64,000 nucleotides of DNA from Pseudoalteromonas sp. P1-9 (GCF_001399975.1 NZ_LKBD01000006.1:1-64000), one strand, 5' to 3'; counted from the first letter of the stretch, positions 29,215 through 40,850 are shown. The notes: generated from the sequence alone by a model not told the origin. Translations and numbers: made by a program.

Positions 29215-29215
<1 letters not shown>
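28631..29215 (-). CDS. wbpD: WbpD-like N-acetyltransferase
   Basis: 194 residues with a left-handed beta-helix made of hexapeptide repeats ('[20 protein letters not shown]', '[13 protein letters not shown]', '[16 protein letters not shown]'). The catalytic His of the family is plausible in 'RVWHFVHV'. It would N-acetylate the 3-amino group of UDP-GlcNAc3NA using acetyl-CoA. The first base of its ATG overlaps the stop of the wbpB homologue, so the two are co-translated. Confidence 0.9.
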
Positions 29216-30174
<959 letters not shown>

Positions 30175-30179
30175 TCAAT

Positions 30180-31484
30180 CTAGGCTTTGATAATGTGGTC
30201 TGCAGGCGCTCTATACTTGCCTCGCGTATCTACCAATAACTGGGCGTTTTCTTTGATTAAGCTGTAATCAAACTTATCGTGATCTGTTGCTAACACGATA
30301 GCATCAAACTCTGCTACCGACGCAGGTATCAACGCAACCGAAGACAAATCAAAGTTATGCTCGCGCATTTTAGGGAAAACCGGTACATGAGGATCTGAAT
30401 ACGCCACGTCAGCACCTTTCGCTTCAATTAATTCCATAATTTCAACTGATGGCGATTCACGCATATCATCAACATTCTTTTTATAAGCAATACCGAGCAC
30501 AAGTACCTTACTACCCTTTAATGCTTTACCATGCTGATTTAAGCCATCCATTAACTTATTAACGACATATTCAGGCATCGCCGTATTAACTTCACCGGAT
30601 AATTCGATAAAACGCGTATGTAAACCATACTCGCGCGCTTTCCAAGTTAAATAAAATGGGTCAATCGGAATACAGTGACCACCTAAACCAGGGCCTGGAT
30701 AATACGGTGTAAAACCAAATGGCTTGGTTGCCGCGGCATCAACAACTTCAAAAATATCAATGCCCATGCGATCCGCTACAACTTTCATTTCATTAACAAG
30801 ACCGATATTGACAGCACGGTGAATGTTTTCTAACAGCTTTGTCATCTCAGCGGCTTTGGTTGAACTCACTGGCACAACTTTATCAATCGCAGGCGCATAC
30901 AGTGCAACACCTACTTCAGCACAAGCCGCTGTATGACCACCGCATACCTTTGGTATCGTACGTGTTTCAAAGTCTGGATTGCCTGGGTCTTCACGCTCTG
31001 GTGAATAGATTAAGAAAAAGTCTTCACCAACGGTAAAACCACGCGCTTCAACTCGCGGGAGTAACTCTTCTTCAGTGGTACCTGGATAAGTTGTACTTTC
31101 CAGTGACAACACTTGCCCTTTTCTAAAATATGGCGCGAGTGCTTCTGTTGTATCAATGACAAAACTTAAATCTGGCTCACGGTACTTATTCAGTGGCGTG
31201 GGTACACACAGAATTAACGCATCACATTCAGATGCTCTTGAAAAGTCAGTAGTTGCATCAAAACCATTAGACAACGCTTGCTGAATAGAAGAAGGTGAGA
31301 TGTGCTCTATATAACTTTGACCATTTAATAACGCATCGACTTTAGTCTGGTCAATATCAATGCCCAGAACGTCAAATCCAATCGCATTATATCTTAACAT
31401 CAATGGCAAGCCTACATAGCCAAGCCCAACAATACCTATTTTGGCGGTTTTATTACCAAACTTATTAATCAATTGATTCTTCAT
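30180..31484 (-). CDS. wbpA: UDP-N-acetylglucosamine 6-dehydrogenase (WbpA-like)
   Basis: 434 residues of the UDP-glucose/GDP-mannose dehydrogenase family: NAD-binding '[13 protein letters not shown]', '[12 protein letters not shown]', and the catalytic cysteine in '[16 protein letters not shown]'. It oxidises UDP-GlcNAc to UDP-GlcNAcA, the first step of the ManNAc3NAcA pathway. Codon use in wbpA, B, D and E looks slightly more GC-rich than in the flanking glycosyltransferase genes, as is common for conserved pathway genes. Confidence 0.92.
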   Translation of the reverse strand: MKNQLINKFGNKTAKIGIVGLGYVGLPLMLRYNAIGFDVLGIDIDQTKVDALLNGQSYIEHISPSSIQQALSNGFDATTDFSRASECDALILCVPTPLNKYREPDLSFVIDTTEALAPYFRKGQVLSLESTTYPGTTEEELLPRVEARGFTVGEDFFLIYSPEREDPGNPDFETRTIPKVCGGHTAACAEVGVALYAPAIDKVVPVSSTKAAEMTKLLENIHRAVNIGLVNEMKVVADRMGIDIFEVVDAAATKPFGFTPYYPGPGLGGHCIPIDPFYLTWKAREYGLHTRFIELSGEVNTAMPEYVVNKLMDGLNQHGKALKGSKVLVLGIAYKKNVDDMRESPSVEIMELIEAKGADVAYSDPHVPVFPKMREHNFDLSSVALIPASVAEFDAIVLATDHDKFDYSLIKENAQLLVDTRGKYRAPADHIIKA

Positions 31485-31497
31485 ACAATTCTATTCT

Positions 31498-32574
31498 CTA
31501 TTTTAACAACATCTGAGCTATTTTTTCAGATGCGTCACCTAATCCATAAAACTTTTCAACGTCTTTAGGAAACGCTAAATTCTTAACTTCTTTATATTTG
31601 TCTAACAATAATTCTTTATTAGCGCCTACTAAAAAGTTTACATTTGCATTAACCAATTCCACCCACTCAGTTTCATCCCTCGCAGTTATGCAGTATTTAT
31701 CAAAGAAAAAGGCTTCTTTTTGTAAACCACCACTATCACTAATCACTAATTCACAATGCCTTAATAATTTCAGCATTTCGATGTAGCCGAGAGGTTCAAC
31801 AAACGTAATATTCGGTTTTAAGTCTATTTGAGCAAGTTTATTACGTGTTCTAGGATGAAGCGGTAGCACTACTTCAACGTTTTGGTGTATTGACTCAAGT
31901 GCAGAAAATATGTTCTCTAAGCGAATTTTATCGTCCGTATTCTCAGCGCGATGAATAGTTACGAGAACAAAAGGTGTACCTTTATCTAGTAACGCATTAA
32001 CTTCAACAGAATCACTTTCTTTTTGAGAATAATAAAGCGCAGCATCGTACATAACATCGCCACATACGTCGATACATGTATCTATGTTCTCATAACCTTC
32101 GTTTAGCAAGTTAAGTTTAGCAGTTTCCGTTGGGCATAATAACAGGGAACTCACTCGATCTGATAAAATGCGATTCACTTCTTCTGGCATTTTCATATTA
32201 AAGCTTCGTAAACCAGCCTCTACATGTGCTACTTTAACATGAAGTTTTGACGCCGCTAATGCGCCAGCCAATGTAGAATTAGTATCACCATAGATAAGCA
32301 ACCAATCAGGCTGCTCTTTTAACAACACCTTTTCGATTTCAATTAACATTTTACCGGTCATATCACCATGACCGCCAGAGTTAATATCTAATGAATAATG
32401 AGGCTTTGGGATTTCCATTTGTTCAAAAAAAACATCACTCATATTTGCATCAAAGTGCTGACCTGTATGAACAATCACTTCGTCGATGCAGTTTGTATTT
32501 TTGAGTGCTTTTGAAACCACTGCTGCCTTCACAAATTGAGGTCTAGCACCTATTACTGTAACAACTTTAATCAT
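31498..32574 (-). CDS. wbpI: UDP-N-acetylglucosamine 2-epimerase family (WbpI/WecB-like)
   Basis: 358 residues of the non-hydrolysing 2-epimerase family: 'IGARPQFVKAAVVSKAL', 'HTGQHFD', 'YGDTNSTLAGALAASKL', 'HVEAGLRSF' and 'SDSGGLQKEAFFF'. Within a cluster that encodes WbpA, B, D and E it most likely performs the last step, converting UDP-GlcNAc3NAcA to UDP-ManNAc3NAcA (WbpI role). A plain UDP-GlcNAc 2-epimerase (WecB) is the alternative. It is 13 bases upstream of wbpA in the transcript. Confidence 0.87.
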   Translation of the reverse strand: MIKVVTVIGARPQFVKAAVVSKALKNTNCIDEVIVHTGQHFDANMSDVFFEQMEIPKPHYSLDINSGGHGDMTGKMLIEIEKVLLKEQPDWLLIYGDTNSTLAGALAASKLHVKVAHVEAGLRSFNMKMPEEVNRILSDRVSSLLLCPTETAKLNLLNEGYENIDTCIDVCGDVMYDAALYYSQKESDSVEVNALLDKGTPFVLVTIHRAENTDDKIRLENIFSALESIHQNVEVVLPLHPRTRNKLAQIDLKPNITFVEPLGYIEMLKLLRHCELVISDSGGLQKEAFFFDKYCITARDETEWVELVNANVNFLVGANKELLLDKYKEVKNLAFPKDVEKFYGLGDASEKIAQMLLK

Positions 32575-32605
32575 TTAATTCTTTCTTAGATAAAAATATT
32601 GAATG

Positions 32606-33709
32606 TTAAATACATTCGTAGAATTGAATTAGCTTATTTGATTCAACATTCCAATTATATTTACTTTTTACCGCGAGCTTTCCAGCTTGTCCCATAGCTT
32701 CCGCTTTTTCTGGATTTTCGCAAATATAATTAATCGCTTTTGCTATTTCATCTGGTTTAAATGGATCGACACATATGCCGCATTGGGCGCTCGTTATTAT
32801 TTCACTCCATAAAGGTATATTAGACGCTATAACTGGTACTCCTGCAGCCATATATTCAAACATTTTAACTGGTAAAGCGTCTTGATAGTTAATGATAGGG
32901 TGTAATGTCACGATACCCGCTTTTGCAGAGTAAAGTACTGACGCCACCTTATTTCTATCAATCCAACCTAGAAAGTCTACTTTGCTTTCCCAACTAGCAT
33001 CCTGCCTGACCTCATCTTCTAAATTTTTTTCAGAAAAACTGCCAGCTAAACATAATTGAGTATCGCCATTTACCCACTTTAACGATTTTACTAATTCAGC
33101 TATTCCTCTGACACGACTCAAACCTCCGATGTAGGTAATATAGTTCCTAGGCTCTTTTACTAAGCTTGGAAATTCAAACTCATCTAATTTTGGATAATTA
33201 TTAACATCAATTGAGTTGCTATTTATCGCTAAAAATTTGTCCCTAATATATGGGGTAGCCGCAATTACACCATCTAATTTTGAACAGATAACTTTTTCAA
33301 ACTGTGTTGCAAAAGTTGACATAAGCTTCGCTATATATTTATTTAAATAGGGTTTACTCAAAAGTTGTAATGGAAAGTCTTCATGTGAGTCAAATATTAC
33401 TTTTTTCCCTTTACGCTTTAGGAGAAATGCTATTAATAAAAGCTCGGGATCATGCAAATGATATATATCAGCATTATTCTTTAGTGCAGCCCTATATACA
33501 TCATATACAGTTTTGAATGCGCGTCTTAGACGTCCTCCAGTTTTCGGGCCTACATCCTCTATAGAAACGCCATCAAGAAGTTCATTTCCTTTGCCATCAG
33601 CCACAATTAGAGAAACATCGCACCCCTGTGAAGCTAATGTCTTACACATTTTAACAAATATGCGAGTATCGTAACGAAAATGAACAGAGGTTAGATGTGT
33701 AACTTTCAT
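32606..33709 (-). CDS. GT4 glycosyltransferase
   Basis: 367 residues. GT-B fold with '[30 protein letters not shown]' in the N-terminal half and '[21 protein letters not shown]', '[14 protein letters not shown]' with the GT4 acidic region in the C-terminal half. It probably adds one sugar of the repeat unit, possibly the ManNAc3NAcA made by its neighbours. Located between wzy and wbpI in the transcript. Confidence 0.85.
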   Translation of the reverse strand: MKVTHLTSVHFRYDTRIFVKMCKTLASQGCDVSLIVADGKGNELLDGVSIEDVGPKTGGRLRRAFKTVYDVYRAALKNNADIYHLHDPELLLIAFLLKRKGKKVIFDSHEDFPLQLLSKPYLNKYIAKLMSTFATQFEKVICSKLDGVIAATPYIRDKFLAINSNSIDVNNYPKLDEFEFPSLVKEPRNYITYIGGLSRVRGIAELVKSLKWVNGDTQLCLAGSFSEKNLEDEVRQDASWESKVDFLGWIDRNKVASVLYSAKAGIVTLHPIINYQDALPVKMFEYMAAGVPVIASNIPLWSEIITSAQCGICVDPFKPDEIAKAINYICENPEKAEAMGQAGKLAVKSKYNWNVESNKLIQFYECI

Positions 33710-33725
33710 AGTTGCTCTTTAATCC

Positions 33726-34997
33726 TTAAACATTTCCACTCATAGCATTCTCTCTGAAGAAAAGCATTATAAACAACAAAGCTAGCAAACCATGAGTTAA
33801 CAAAGCTGTCGTTAAGTCAGTCGATGAAAAAAGCGTAATAACCACAACGAAAGTTGCACCAAAAACGAACTTCTGACCGATTCTATCACCTAACGCACTA
33901 AAATAAGCTAATATGGAACCCAATATTACAGAGTAAATAATTACTCCATAGATACGGAAATTAGCAAATCCAGAGCCAATCCAACCAGTGTTTGCTGATA
34001 TCTCCATATCACCATAAAAATTATATCCAATCATAAAAACTGATGGCAATTTGTATGGCATTTCTGACAAGCCAAAACTAAATTTACTCTCTGACCATAA
34101 ATATACTGGGTTTTGGGAAAAAAATTCTATATACATACTATTCAAGTGAGCAGGGATCAATAGTGCTCTTCGACTTAGTATCGAGCCAAACCATCCGAAA
34201 TATGGACTAGATGAATTAGCCATCATATAAAAGTCCCAAAAGGAAACTATACAAATAAAAATGACCCCAGATAGCATGTAAATTGGTAAGTTTCGCCATG
34301 GCATATAATACAAGGCTAAAACAAGAATCGGATAAATCACGGGAGCTTTATGGGAGGTTAATCCGAATATCATTACTGAACAGCCAACCCCAATGAGCAT
34401 ATAGAATATCTTTCTTTTAATAACAGACATTACAATTATTAAAGGAACAAGCACCTTTCCAACCAATGGACTCAAATACTTATAAAAGCTAGGTAAATTA
34501 TCCGCCGCAGCACCTCTATAATCGTAAACTTTTGATAAGTTAAAGTTCAAATATGAGAGGCCTCCTTGAGCTACAATGCTAAGAATGTAAAGTACAGAAA
34601 TAGCTATAAAAATTAACAACAATGTATCAGTATTAAATTGGTAACCAGTAACAACAGGCGGCTTCATATATGTCACAAAAAAAGCCACTATGAGTGTAGA
34701 AAGAAAAGTTATGAAAAAAAACTCTATACTAGCACCACCGAAGGTAAATAAAACTAAGCTTGGGATCAAGATCAACACATAAAGCACCTGACTATACGCA
34801 ATAGCTAAACCTCTTGGGTTCAGTAACACATAGACAGACAATATACTAAATATTGAAAGTGCTAGATTAAATAAACTAAACTCAGATTTGAATTGGAAAT
34901 AGCCAAATAAAGTACCTACATAGAAGTATTGAACAGCTCCTAGTAAAAAAAAGTACAATAAAGCCAAAATTGTTATTGTTGATTTAGAGTTTTCCAA
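33726..34997 (-). CDS. wzy: Wzy-type repeat-unit polymerase
   Basis: 423 residues, about 11-12 predicted transmembrane helices and a longer periplasmic loop around 270-330, the usual Wzy topology. Sequence conservation in this family is too low to see motifs; the call rests on topology and position between wzz and a glycosyltransferase. Translation begins at a TTG at 34997 (no in-frame ATG nearby), with only a poor ribosome site, 9 bases after the wzz stop. Confidence 0.8.
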   Translation of the reverse strand: MENSKSTITILALLYFFLLGAVQYFYVGTLFGYFQFKSEFSLFNLALSIFSILSVYVLLNPRGLAIAYSQVLYVLILIPSLVLFTFGGASIEFFFITFLSTLIVAFFVTYMKPPVVTGYQFNTDTLLLIFIAISVLYILSIVAQGGLSYLNFNLSKVYDYRGAAADNLPSFYKYLSPLVGKVLVPLIIVMSVIKRKIFYMLIGVGCSVMIFGLTSHKAPVIYPILVLALYYMPWRNLPIYMLSGVIFICIVSFWDFYMMANSSSPYFGWFGSILSRRALLIPAHLNSMYIEFFSQNPVYLWSESKFSFGLSEMPYKLPSVFMIGYNFYGDMEISANTGWIGSGFANFRIYGVIIYSVILGSILAYFSALGDRIGQKFVFGATFVVVITLFSSTDLTTALLTHGLLALLFIMLFFRENAMSGNV

Positions 34998-35006
34998 GTC
35001 TGCGTA

Positions 35007-35924
35007 TCACTTTTTTCTTATAATTGATTCTAGATAAATTATAAAAATTGAAACTAAAAAGCCTAAAACACAACCTAAAATTACAATTGAGGCCCTTTTC
35101 GGTGATGCTTTTTCTTCAGCAACAACAGCAGGGTCAATTACTTTTAGAGCATATTCCTTTTGAATACTTGCAAGCATTCTCTTTTGTTCCTGTTGCTCTA
35201 TTAGAGTGAAGAAAACCTCTCTTAGCTTTGATACGCTAGTTTCATCTATCATTTCCTTCAGATATTTAATACTCTTATCAGCTTCCTCAATATCGTTTCT
35301 CTTCATTTTTAAGTTTATTTCTTTGACAATATTGCTTGATAACTCTTGTGCAAAATAAGGCGAATAATGCGTAACATTGATTGTAATAACATTAGTTTTA
35401 GGATCATGCTGAATATTTAAGAATTCACTTTTTAGTTCGATATAAGCTTCAAGTAAGCTCGGCTCGGACACTTTAGGTAAAGGAACTTCTCTTACCCATA
35501 AATTATTCTCAATATCGAAGACGTCTTGATTATAAGTATACTCTTTACTTAAATAACTCCAGCTTTCTATCGCAAAGAGCTCTTTTTTTAGATCATAGGT
35601 CTCAATAAGAGAAGTCAAAAATTCTCTGCTTTTCATTGTTTCAAGTGTAATGGTTAAGTTTGAGTCATTCCCCCCCAGATTTACACCAGCCAAAGAAGCT
35701 AGACCACCAAATTGCCCAGCAATGGAAGAAAGCGCATTAGAACCATTAGATTCTGCAGGAACTGTAGTTACAGTAGAACGATACATGTTCGGCAATGAAA
35801 GAGCATAAAACACTGAAGCTACAGCAAAAAGAATTACACCAAAAGATATTTTAAGCTTTTGTTGCCATAGTGCTAAAACCAAATCTGTTATAGATACTTC
35901 TTGAATATTATTAGCAGTGTTCAT
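35007..35924 (-). CDS. wzz: Wzz-type polysaccharide chain-length determinant
   Basis: 305 residues. Two transmembrane helices flank a periplasmic coiled-coil domain: helix 1 at about 26-46 ('KISFGVILFAVASVFYAL'), then the family motif 'LSLPNMYRSTVTTVPAES', and helix 2 at about 279-300 preceded by Pro-Lys-Arg (EEKASPKRASIVIL). It sets polymer length together with Wzy. Overlaps the exporter gene stop by 1 base. OtnB-like when considered with the neighbour. Confidence 0.9.
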   Translation of the reverse strand: MNTANNIQEVSITDLVLALWQQKLKISFGVILFAVASVFYALSLPNMYRSTVTTVPAESNGSNALSSIAGQFGGLASLAGVNLGGNDSNLTITLETMKSREFLTSLIETYDLKKELFAIESWSYLSKEYTYNQDVFDIENNLWVREVPLPKVSEPSLLEAYIELKSEFLNIQHDPKTNVITINVTHYSPYFAQELSSNIVKEINLKMKRNDIEEADKSIKYLKEMIDETSVSKLREVFFTLIEQQEQKRMLASIQKEYALKVIDPAVVAEEKASPKRASIVILGCVLGFLVSIFIIYLESIIRKK

Positions 35925-38617
35925 TACAAGCTACCTATTGCTGCAACAGCTACACCTAATTGATAAACAATCTGAGTAACTTGAGTCCAAAGTGTTAAAT
36001 TATCTTTGTACTGACTATCAAGAGGAACAACTATTGTATCGCCTGGCTGAATTTGGGATTGCTGCTCATTAACAGCAAACCAGCTGTTGTTATTAGGTAT
36101 AACAACTTTACCACTAGCTTTTACGATAAAGACTTTATCTTCAGCAGCTTTATCTTTCATTCCTCCACTTAAACCGATGTAATCATCAACATTAAAGTTT
36201 TCTTGATGTAAATGAGATGTAGAGACAAATACCTCTCCGATAACATTAACAGACTGCTTTTTACTGGGTATATAGAGGGCATCTTTATTTTCTAAAAGCA
36301 AATCAATTTCATTGTTAAGCACTGAGTCAACATCAACGACCAAACGACCAACAGCTTCAATATCTGAAAGCTGATCAATAAGCTTATCTATTCCTGATGT
36401 ATTTGATGTGCCAAGAATACTATTTTCAGAGTTCAGATTATTTGTAATTAAGTCTTTTTTCATTGAGTCAGCTAATTGCTTAATTTGCTCACGTTCTTTT
36501 AATCTTAAAGATTCACGAGTGAAAACTATTGCACCGATATCGGCAAACTCAGTAAAGCCACCAGCTCGTTCAATTACCTCTTTTAAAGTTTCACCTTTCC
36601 TGATTGTATATTTACCAGGTAGCTTAACTTCACCATTTAACGTTACAGAGATATTTTCTTGCCAATTAGGTATTTGGAAAATATTTAAATAATCCCTTCC
36701 TTTCAACTCTATATCAGCTGATTTATCGCCTGATAAAATACTATCTAGGTCAACAGCAATATTATTTACAGACAAATATTCACTTTCTAAAGTCTGACGC
36801 GAAAGCTCAGCTTGTTCTAAGTATGCCCCTTCAATTAAGCCACCTGCGGCATTAATAAGATCGGATACTTTTCCATTAACAGGGATTGGATACAAACCAG
36901 GGTATTTAACACGACCTGATATTTCAGCAATATGAGCTCCTTCAACACCCGTTTTTTGTGTAATTAAACGGTGAAGTAACTTAGGAAGAAACTTCGAACG
37001 ACTATAAAATGCAAGCTTAGGTAAATCGTCTTGCGTTTCACTTGAAAATATCTCTTCAATGTAAACTGGTGTTTTCACTGAAACTTCAGGTAATATAACT
37101 AAATCAGCTTTTTTGCTAACTTCCTTCTCATTACCCAGCTTTGAAAAACTTTGTTCAGAGCTAATGTAATCTTCGAAAGCGCGCTTCTTATAATTATTCC
37201 ATTTGTATATACTTGTTTCTTTCTCAAAATCTGACTGAGTTAAAGCATAATTATCAAGCATTTCTCTTTCATGCTTCTCTAGTTCAAAGCGACTAAAGAC
37301 AATAACTTTGTCCCCTTTCGACAACAGAAAATCATTATCCTCAACATACTTTGGTTCAAATTGAAAAACCTTAATTTTATCTTTAATCTCTCTTACTACT
37401 AGTGCATACCCTAAATCACTGAAAGGCAGGAGAATGCTATTTTTGTTATTAAATAATCGCGCAAGAGATAATCCGTCACTCCATTGATAAAAACCGGGCC
37501 TAGAAACCGCGCCTATTAAGGCAATACTATTAGCTGTTTGCTGACTCTTTTTATCAATATAAATTTCATCGCCATCAACAGGGGTTGCATTGCTAAGTTC
37601 ATCTTGAACAACTGATCTAATGACTGTATTTTCATTGCCAGATAACTGTTTAACACGAATAACTTTTTTGAATGCTGAAGGAGAAAACCCCCCAGCATAT
37701 TGAATAGCGTCGAAATATGTCTCTTGCTCTTTCAACTCATAGATAGCAGGACGCTTAACTTCTCCTTGGATAGATACTTGTTTACTAGAAGAAGGCACAA
37801 AAACAACATCTCCATTTCTTAAGGTTGTATTGCCATCAATTCCTTTTTGTAAAAGCTGATATAAATCGAACTTAGTTACAAGTTGATTTTGTCTACGAAC
37901 TGTAATGTTTCTCAACGAAGCTATCTCACTTACGCCACCAGCAAAACTTATCGCACTAACAATATTTGAGAATGGAGGTAGTACATAATCCCCAGGATAA
38001 TTGACCTCTCCAGCAACAAATACTTTTATAGGCTGAATTTGACTAACAGCTAGAGTAACTTGAGTCCCAATTTTTTCACGTTGAACAGTGGAGGTGATAA
38101 CATCAGATGCTTGTTGAAGAGTTAAACCTGCAATATTAACAGGTGATATTCCTGGAATAATAATTTTTCCACTTGAATTTATAGATAACTCAAATTGTTC
38201 AGACTCTTTCCCATAAAAAGTTACATGCAATACATCCCCTATGACAAGAACATAATCAAGCGGTACTGCTGCAAGGGATTGAGAAAGCACTGTTGATTCA
38301 GCGTTATTAAAAACTTCTGCACCATACAATTTCACCTTTTCTACATTAGGTTCAAATTTGGCATCGAAATCATCAAAAGTAGGTAAATTATCATCTGGTG
38401 ATTTTATTTGAGATTGATAATCAAATTCAGGATCTCCAACATTATTTTTAGAGGGGTCAATACTATTTAGATTAATGCCCATTTGCTTTGCCAATGCAGC
38501 TTGTTGCGAAGCTGGTAGCTTTTTAAATGCAGCCATTTGTTGACTTGATATAGCATAGGCATTTACTGAAAACGCTATAAATATATATACCAAAAACACT
38601 TTTACAAAGCGCAACAT
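35924..38617 (-). CDS. Outer-membrane polysaccharide export protein with SLBB repeats (WbfF/OtnA-like)
   Basis: 897 residues, over twice the length of E. coli Wza. Signal peptide at the start (cleavage after VNAYA), no lipobox. A poly-export domain (about 118-205: 'YVLVIGDVLHVTFYGKES') is followed by several SLBB domains ('IKVFVAGEVNYPGDYVLPP', 'QVSIQGEVKRPAIYELKEQ', 'VTLNGEVKLPGKYTIRKG', 'VNVIGEVFVSTS') and an Asp/Glu-rich coil region. Size and neighbourhood match WbfF/OtnA of Vibrio capsule/O-antigen loci. First gene of the leftward operon, 76 bases after a good promoter. Confidence 0.88.
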   Translation of the reverse strand: MLRFVKVFLVYIFIAFSVNAYAISSQQMAAFKKLPASQQAALAKQMGINLNSIDPSKNNVGDPEFDYQSQIKSPDDNLPTFDDFDAKFEPNVEKVKLYGAEVFNNAESTVLSQSLAAVPLDYVLVIGDVLHVTFYGKESEQFELSINSSGKIIIPGISPVNIAGLTLQQASDVITSTVQREKIGTQVTLAVSQIQPIKVFVAGEVNYPGDYVLPPFSNIVSAISFAGGVSEIASLRNITVRRQNQLVTKFDLYQLLQKGIDGNTTLRNGDVVFVPSSSKQVSIQGEVKRPAIYELKEQETYFDAIQYAGGFSPSAFKKVIRVKQLSGNENTVIRSVVQDELSNATPVDGDEIYIDKKSQQTANSIALIGAVSRPGFYQWSDGLSLARLFNNKNSILLPFSDLGYALVVREIKDKIKVFQFEPKYVEDNDFLLSKGDKVIVFSRFELEKHEREMLDNYALTQSDFEKETSIYKWNNYKKRAFEDYISSEQSFSKLGNEKEVSKKADLVILPEVSVKTPVYIEEIFSSETQDDLPKLAFYSRSKFLPKLLHRLITQKTGVEGAHIAEISGRVKYPGLYPIPVNGKVSDLINAAGGLIEGAYLEQAELSRQTLESEYLSVNNIAVDLDSILSGDKSADIELKGRDYLNIFQIPNWQENISVTLNGEVKLPGKYTIRKGETLKEVIERAGGFTEFADIGAIVFTRESLRLKEREQIKQLADSMKKDLITNNLNSENSILGTSNTSGIDKLIDQLSDIEAVGRLVVDVDSVLNNEIDLLLENKDALYIPSKKQSVNVIGEVFVSTSHLHQENFNVDDYIGLSGGMKDKAAEDKVFIVKASGKVVIPNNNSWFAVNEQQSQIQPGDTIVVPLDSQYKDNLTLWTQVTQIVYQLGVAVAAIGSL

Positions 38618-38693
38618 TGATATCTCCCTGAATAAAATTAAAACCGGACCTAACTAGACAAAATGACGTTCTGATTATCAAAATCGACGCGAG

Positions 38694-38723
38694 ATAATAC
38701 CAAATATTGATAAAAAATGACAA
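38694..38723 (-). promoter_or_regulatory. Sigma-70 promoter of the polysaccharide export operon
   Basis: On the minus strand TTGTCA (38723-38718) and TATTAT (38699-38694) are separated by 18 bases. Transcription would start near 38687 and read the exporter, wzz, wzy and wbp genes. No ops/JUMPstart element was seen. Confidence 0.55.
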
Positions 38724-38799
38724 TCAATTCGAAAACTAAAGCCGTATCATTCATTTTGGGATATTATCATCAAAAAACCTACGTATCTTTAAATATCCA

Positions 38800-40029
38800 A
38801 TGGTTATTCTTTATCTTCATCAATATTTTGCTACCCCGAAAAGTAATGGGGGTACTCGCTCTTATGAATTTGCAAAAAGACTGGTTGCCGATGGGCACCA
38901 AGTAACTTTTGTAACATCATCCGCATTTTTGAATTCTAAAGAATACTCTTTAACCCCTGGGTGGAATGAGCTACGTATTGAGGGAATTTTATTACACGTA
39001 TATCACTTACCATACTCCAATACAGACTCTTTCGTTAAACGCATATCCAAGTTCATTAAATTCTCTTTTGTTTCCACTAAAAAAGCGCTATCAATTAAAA
39101 GCGATGTATTATTCGCAACTAGCACACCTTTAACTATTGGTATTCCAGCACTTGTTTATAAAAAGCTAGAAAATGTACCTATGGTTTTTGAAGTAAGAGA
39201 CTTATGGCCTGAATTACCAATAGCTGTTGGTGCAATTAAAAATACTTTACTGATCAAGATTTTATATGCGTTTGAAAGGTATATTTACCGTAATGCTGAG
39301 CATATTGTCGCGTTATCTCCAGGTATGAAAGATGGGGTAGAGAAACAAGGCATTTCAGATAATTCCATCACAGTTATTCCTAATAGTTGCGACACAGCTT
39401 TATTTAAAGACGTTAAATCAAGTCAAAAATTTATAGATAACAATCTAAGCTTTATTAACGATCGAAAGTTAATCGTATATGCTGGCACCTTTGGGTTAAT
39501 AAATCGCGTCGACTATATTGCAGATTTAGCAAAAGCAGCACTCGATAAACACCCTAATCTCTGTTTTGTCGCAATAGGTAGTGGCATGCATAAAGAAGAT
39601 GTTATCGCAAAAGCCAACTCTTTAGGTGTACTAGAAAAGAATCTATATATTCTAGATCCGATAGCGAAAGAACAGGTTAAATATCTTTATCGCGAAGCTG
39701 ATTTATGTTTAAGCTTATTCGGCCCAGTTGAGGAAATGTGGCATAACTCGGCGAATAAACTGTTTGATGCGTTAGCATCTCAAACACCTATCGCTATTAA
39801 TTATGGTGGCTGGCAAAAAGAGTTTATAGAGAAAACTGGTTGTGGTTTAGTATTAACTAATGACTTTGACAACGCAGTTTATCAAATTAACAATCTACTT
39901 AATGATCAAGAAAAGTACAAACAAGCCCGGTCGGCTTGTTATGATTTAAGTCATAACGACTTCTCGCGCGACAAACTATATCAAAAGTTTAAACAAGTTT
40001 TATTAGATGTAAAAAAGAGCGCTAATTAG
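38800..40029 (+). CDS. GT4 glycosyltransferase
   Basis: 409 residues of GT-B fold: 'YLHQYFATPKSNGGTRSYEFAK' at the N-terminus, 'FEVRDLWPELPIAVGAI', 'YAGTFGLINRVDYIADLAKA' and 'NSANKLFDALASQTPIAINY'. It resembles the WbuB-type GT4 group, like the gene at 23351. It reads rightward, divergent from the export operon with 182 bases between. No strong ribosome site precedes the ATG. Its stop codon lies in the left arm/centre of the terminator hairpin. Confidence 0.86.
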   Translation: MVILYLHQYFATPKSNGGTRSYEFAKRLVADGHQVTFVTSSAFLNSKEYSLTPGWNELRIEGILLHVYHLPYSNTDSFVKRISKFIKFSFVSTKKALSIKSDVLFATSTPLTIGIPALVYKKLENVPMVFEVRDLWPELPIAVGAIKNTLLIKILYAFERYIYRNAEHIVALSPGMKDGVEKQGISDNSITVIPNSCDTALFKDVKSSQKFIDNNLSFINDRKLIVYAGTFGLINRVDYIADLAKAALDKHPNLCFVAIGSGMHKEDVIAKANSLGVLEKNLYILDPIAKEQVKYLYREADLCLSLFGPVEEMWHNSANKLFDALASQTPIAINYGGWQKEFIEKTGCGLVLTNDFDNAVYQINNLLNDQEKYKQARSACYDLSHNDFSRDKLYQKFKQVLLDVKKSAN

Positions 40030-40038
40030 CGCTCTTTT
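40013..40038. terminator. Perfect palindromic bidirectional terminator overlapping a stop codon
   Basis: A 13-pair perfect palindrome centred between 40025 and 40026 (core GAGCGCTAATTAGCGCTC), flanked by A-run and T-run. It serves the rightward glycosyltransferase, whose TAG (40027-40029) is inside the hairpin, and the leftward DUF481 gene ending at 40062. Confidence 0.85.
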
Positions 40039-40061
40039 ACAATTTAGTTTAAGCCTAAAAC

Positions 40062-40838
40062 TTAAAAGCTATACACCAAGGTCAATACTGTCTCAGTGTC
40101 TGTATTTACTTTATCAGCATCAACTTCTGAGTTGTGAGTTACGTTAAAGCCAACTTTCATTTGTAATGAGCCGTTGATCTTAGTCAGTAATGCTGTTTCA
40201 GAAATACTTTTGGTATTGGTACTACCCGATTCAACTTTTACGCGTTGGGTAAATTTAGCGTTATCGCTGATTGTCCAGCTAAAGTCAGCTTTAGCTAGCG
40301 CAATCCATTCATCATCGCGCTCACCTGCTTTCGGGCGACCATCTTTGAAAAGCTCTTGATTTTTCTCTGAGTACTGGAAATATTTATAACCCGGACCAAA
40401 ATCGAAACCAAGTCTCATATTTGACTCATCAATCAAACGAAAACCATAACCACCTGAAAGTACTGTTTCGTGACGGTATGCACCAAAGTAATCGCTATCG
40501 TGTGTTAAACCAACAAATAAGTGAGAGTGTTTTTCACCAAGGTTGTAGTTACCTTGAATCGCCGCACCGTATTTTTCATTGGTACGCTGTGTGTCTTTTA
40601 AACCACTATCAAGCGTCACTTCGTCTTCTTTATAAAGTGCGTTTAACTTGTATTCATTGGTCCATTTACCAATATCATGTTTAGCATTTGCACCGAACTT
40701 AAACGTAGTAGTTTCGGTATTACCACTGGTAATAATGGCACCAAGCTCGCTACTTGCTTCCCATGTTTTATCTTCGTCAGCAATCGCTTGATTGGTAAAT
40801 GCAATTGCTACAACTGACGCTAAATATCTTAATTTCAT
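40062..40838 (-). CDS. DUF481 (YdiY-like) outer-membrane beta-barrel protein
   Basis: 258 residues with a Sec signal peptide (cleavage after NQAIA). The mature protein begins 'WEASSELGAIITSGNTETTTF', the hallmark of the DUF481 family, and shows alternating beta-strand patterns ending in a C-terminal aromatic residue (LTLVYSF), as needed for outer-membrane insertion. Function of the family is unknown; some members are induced by salt or acid. 12 bases downstream of mscS. Confidence 0.9.
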   Translation of the reverse strand: MKLRYLASVVAIAFTNQAIADEDKTWEASSELGAIITSGNTETTTFKFGANAKHDIGKWTNEYKLNALYKEDEVTLDSGLKDTQRTNEKYGAAIQGNYNLGEKHSHLFVGLTHDSDYFGAYRHETVLSGGYGFRLIDESNMRLGFDFGPGYKYFQYSEKNQELFKDGRPKAGERDDEWIALAKADFSWTISDNAKFTQRVKVESGSTNTKSISETALLTKINGSLQMKVGFNVTHNSEVDADKVNTDTETVLTLVYSF

Positions 40839-40850
40839 TATCTCAGCCTA

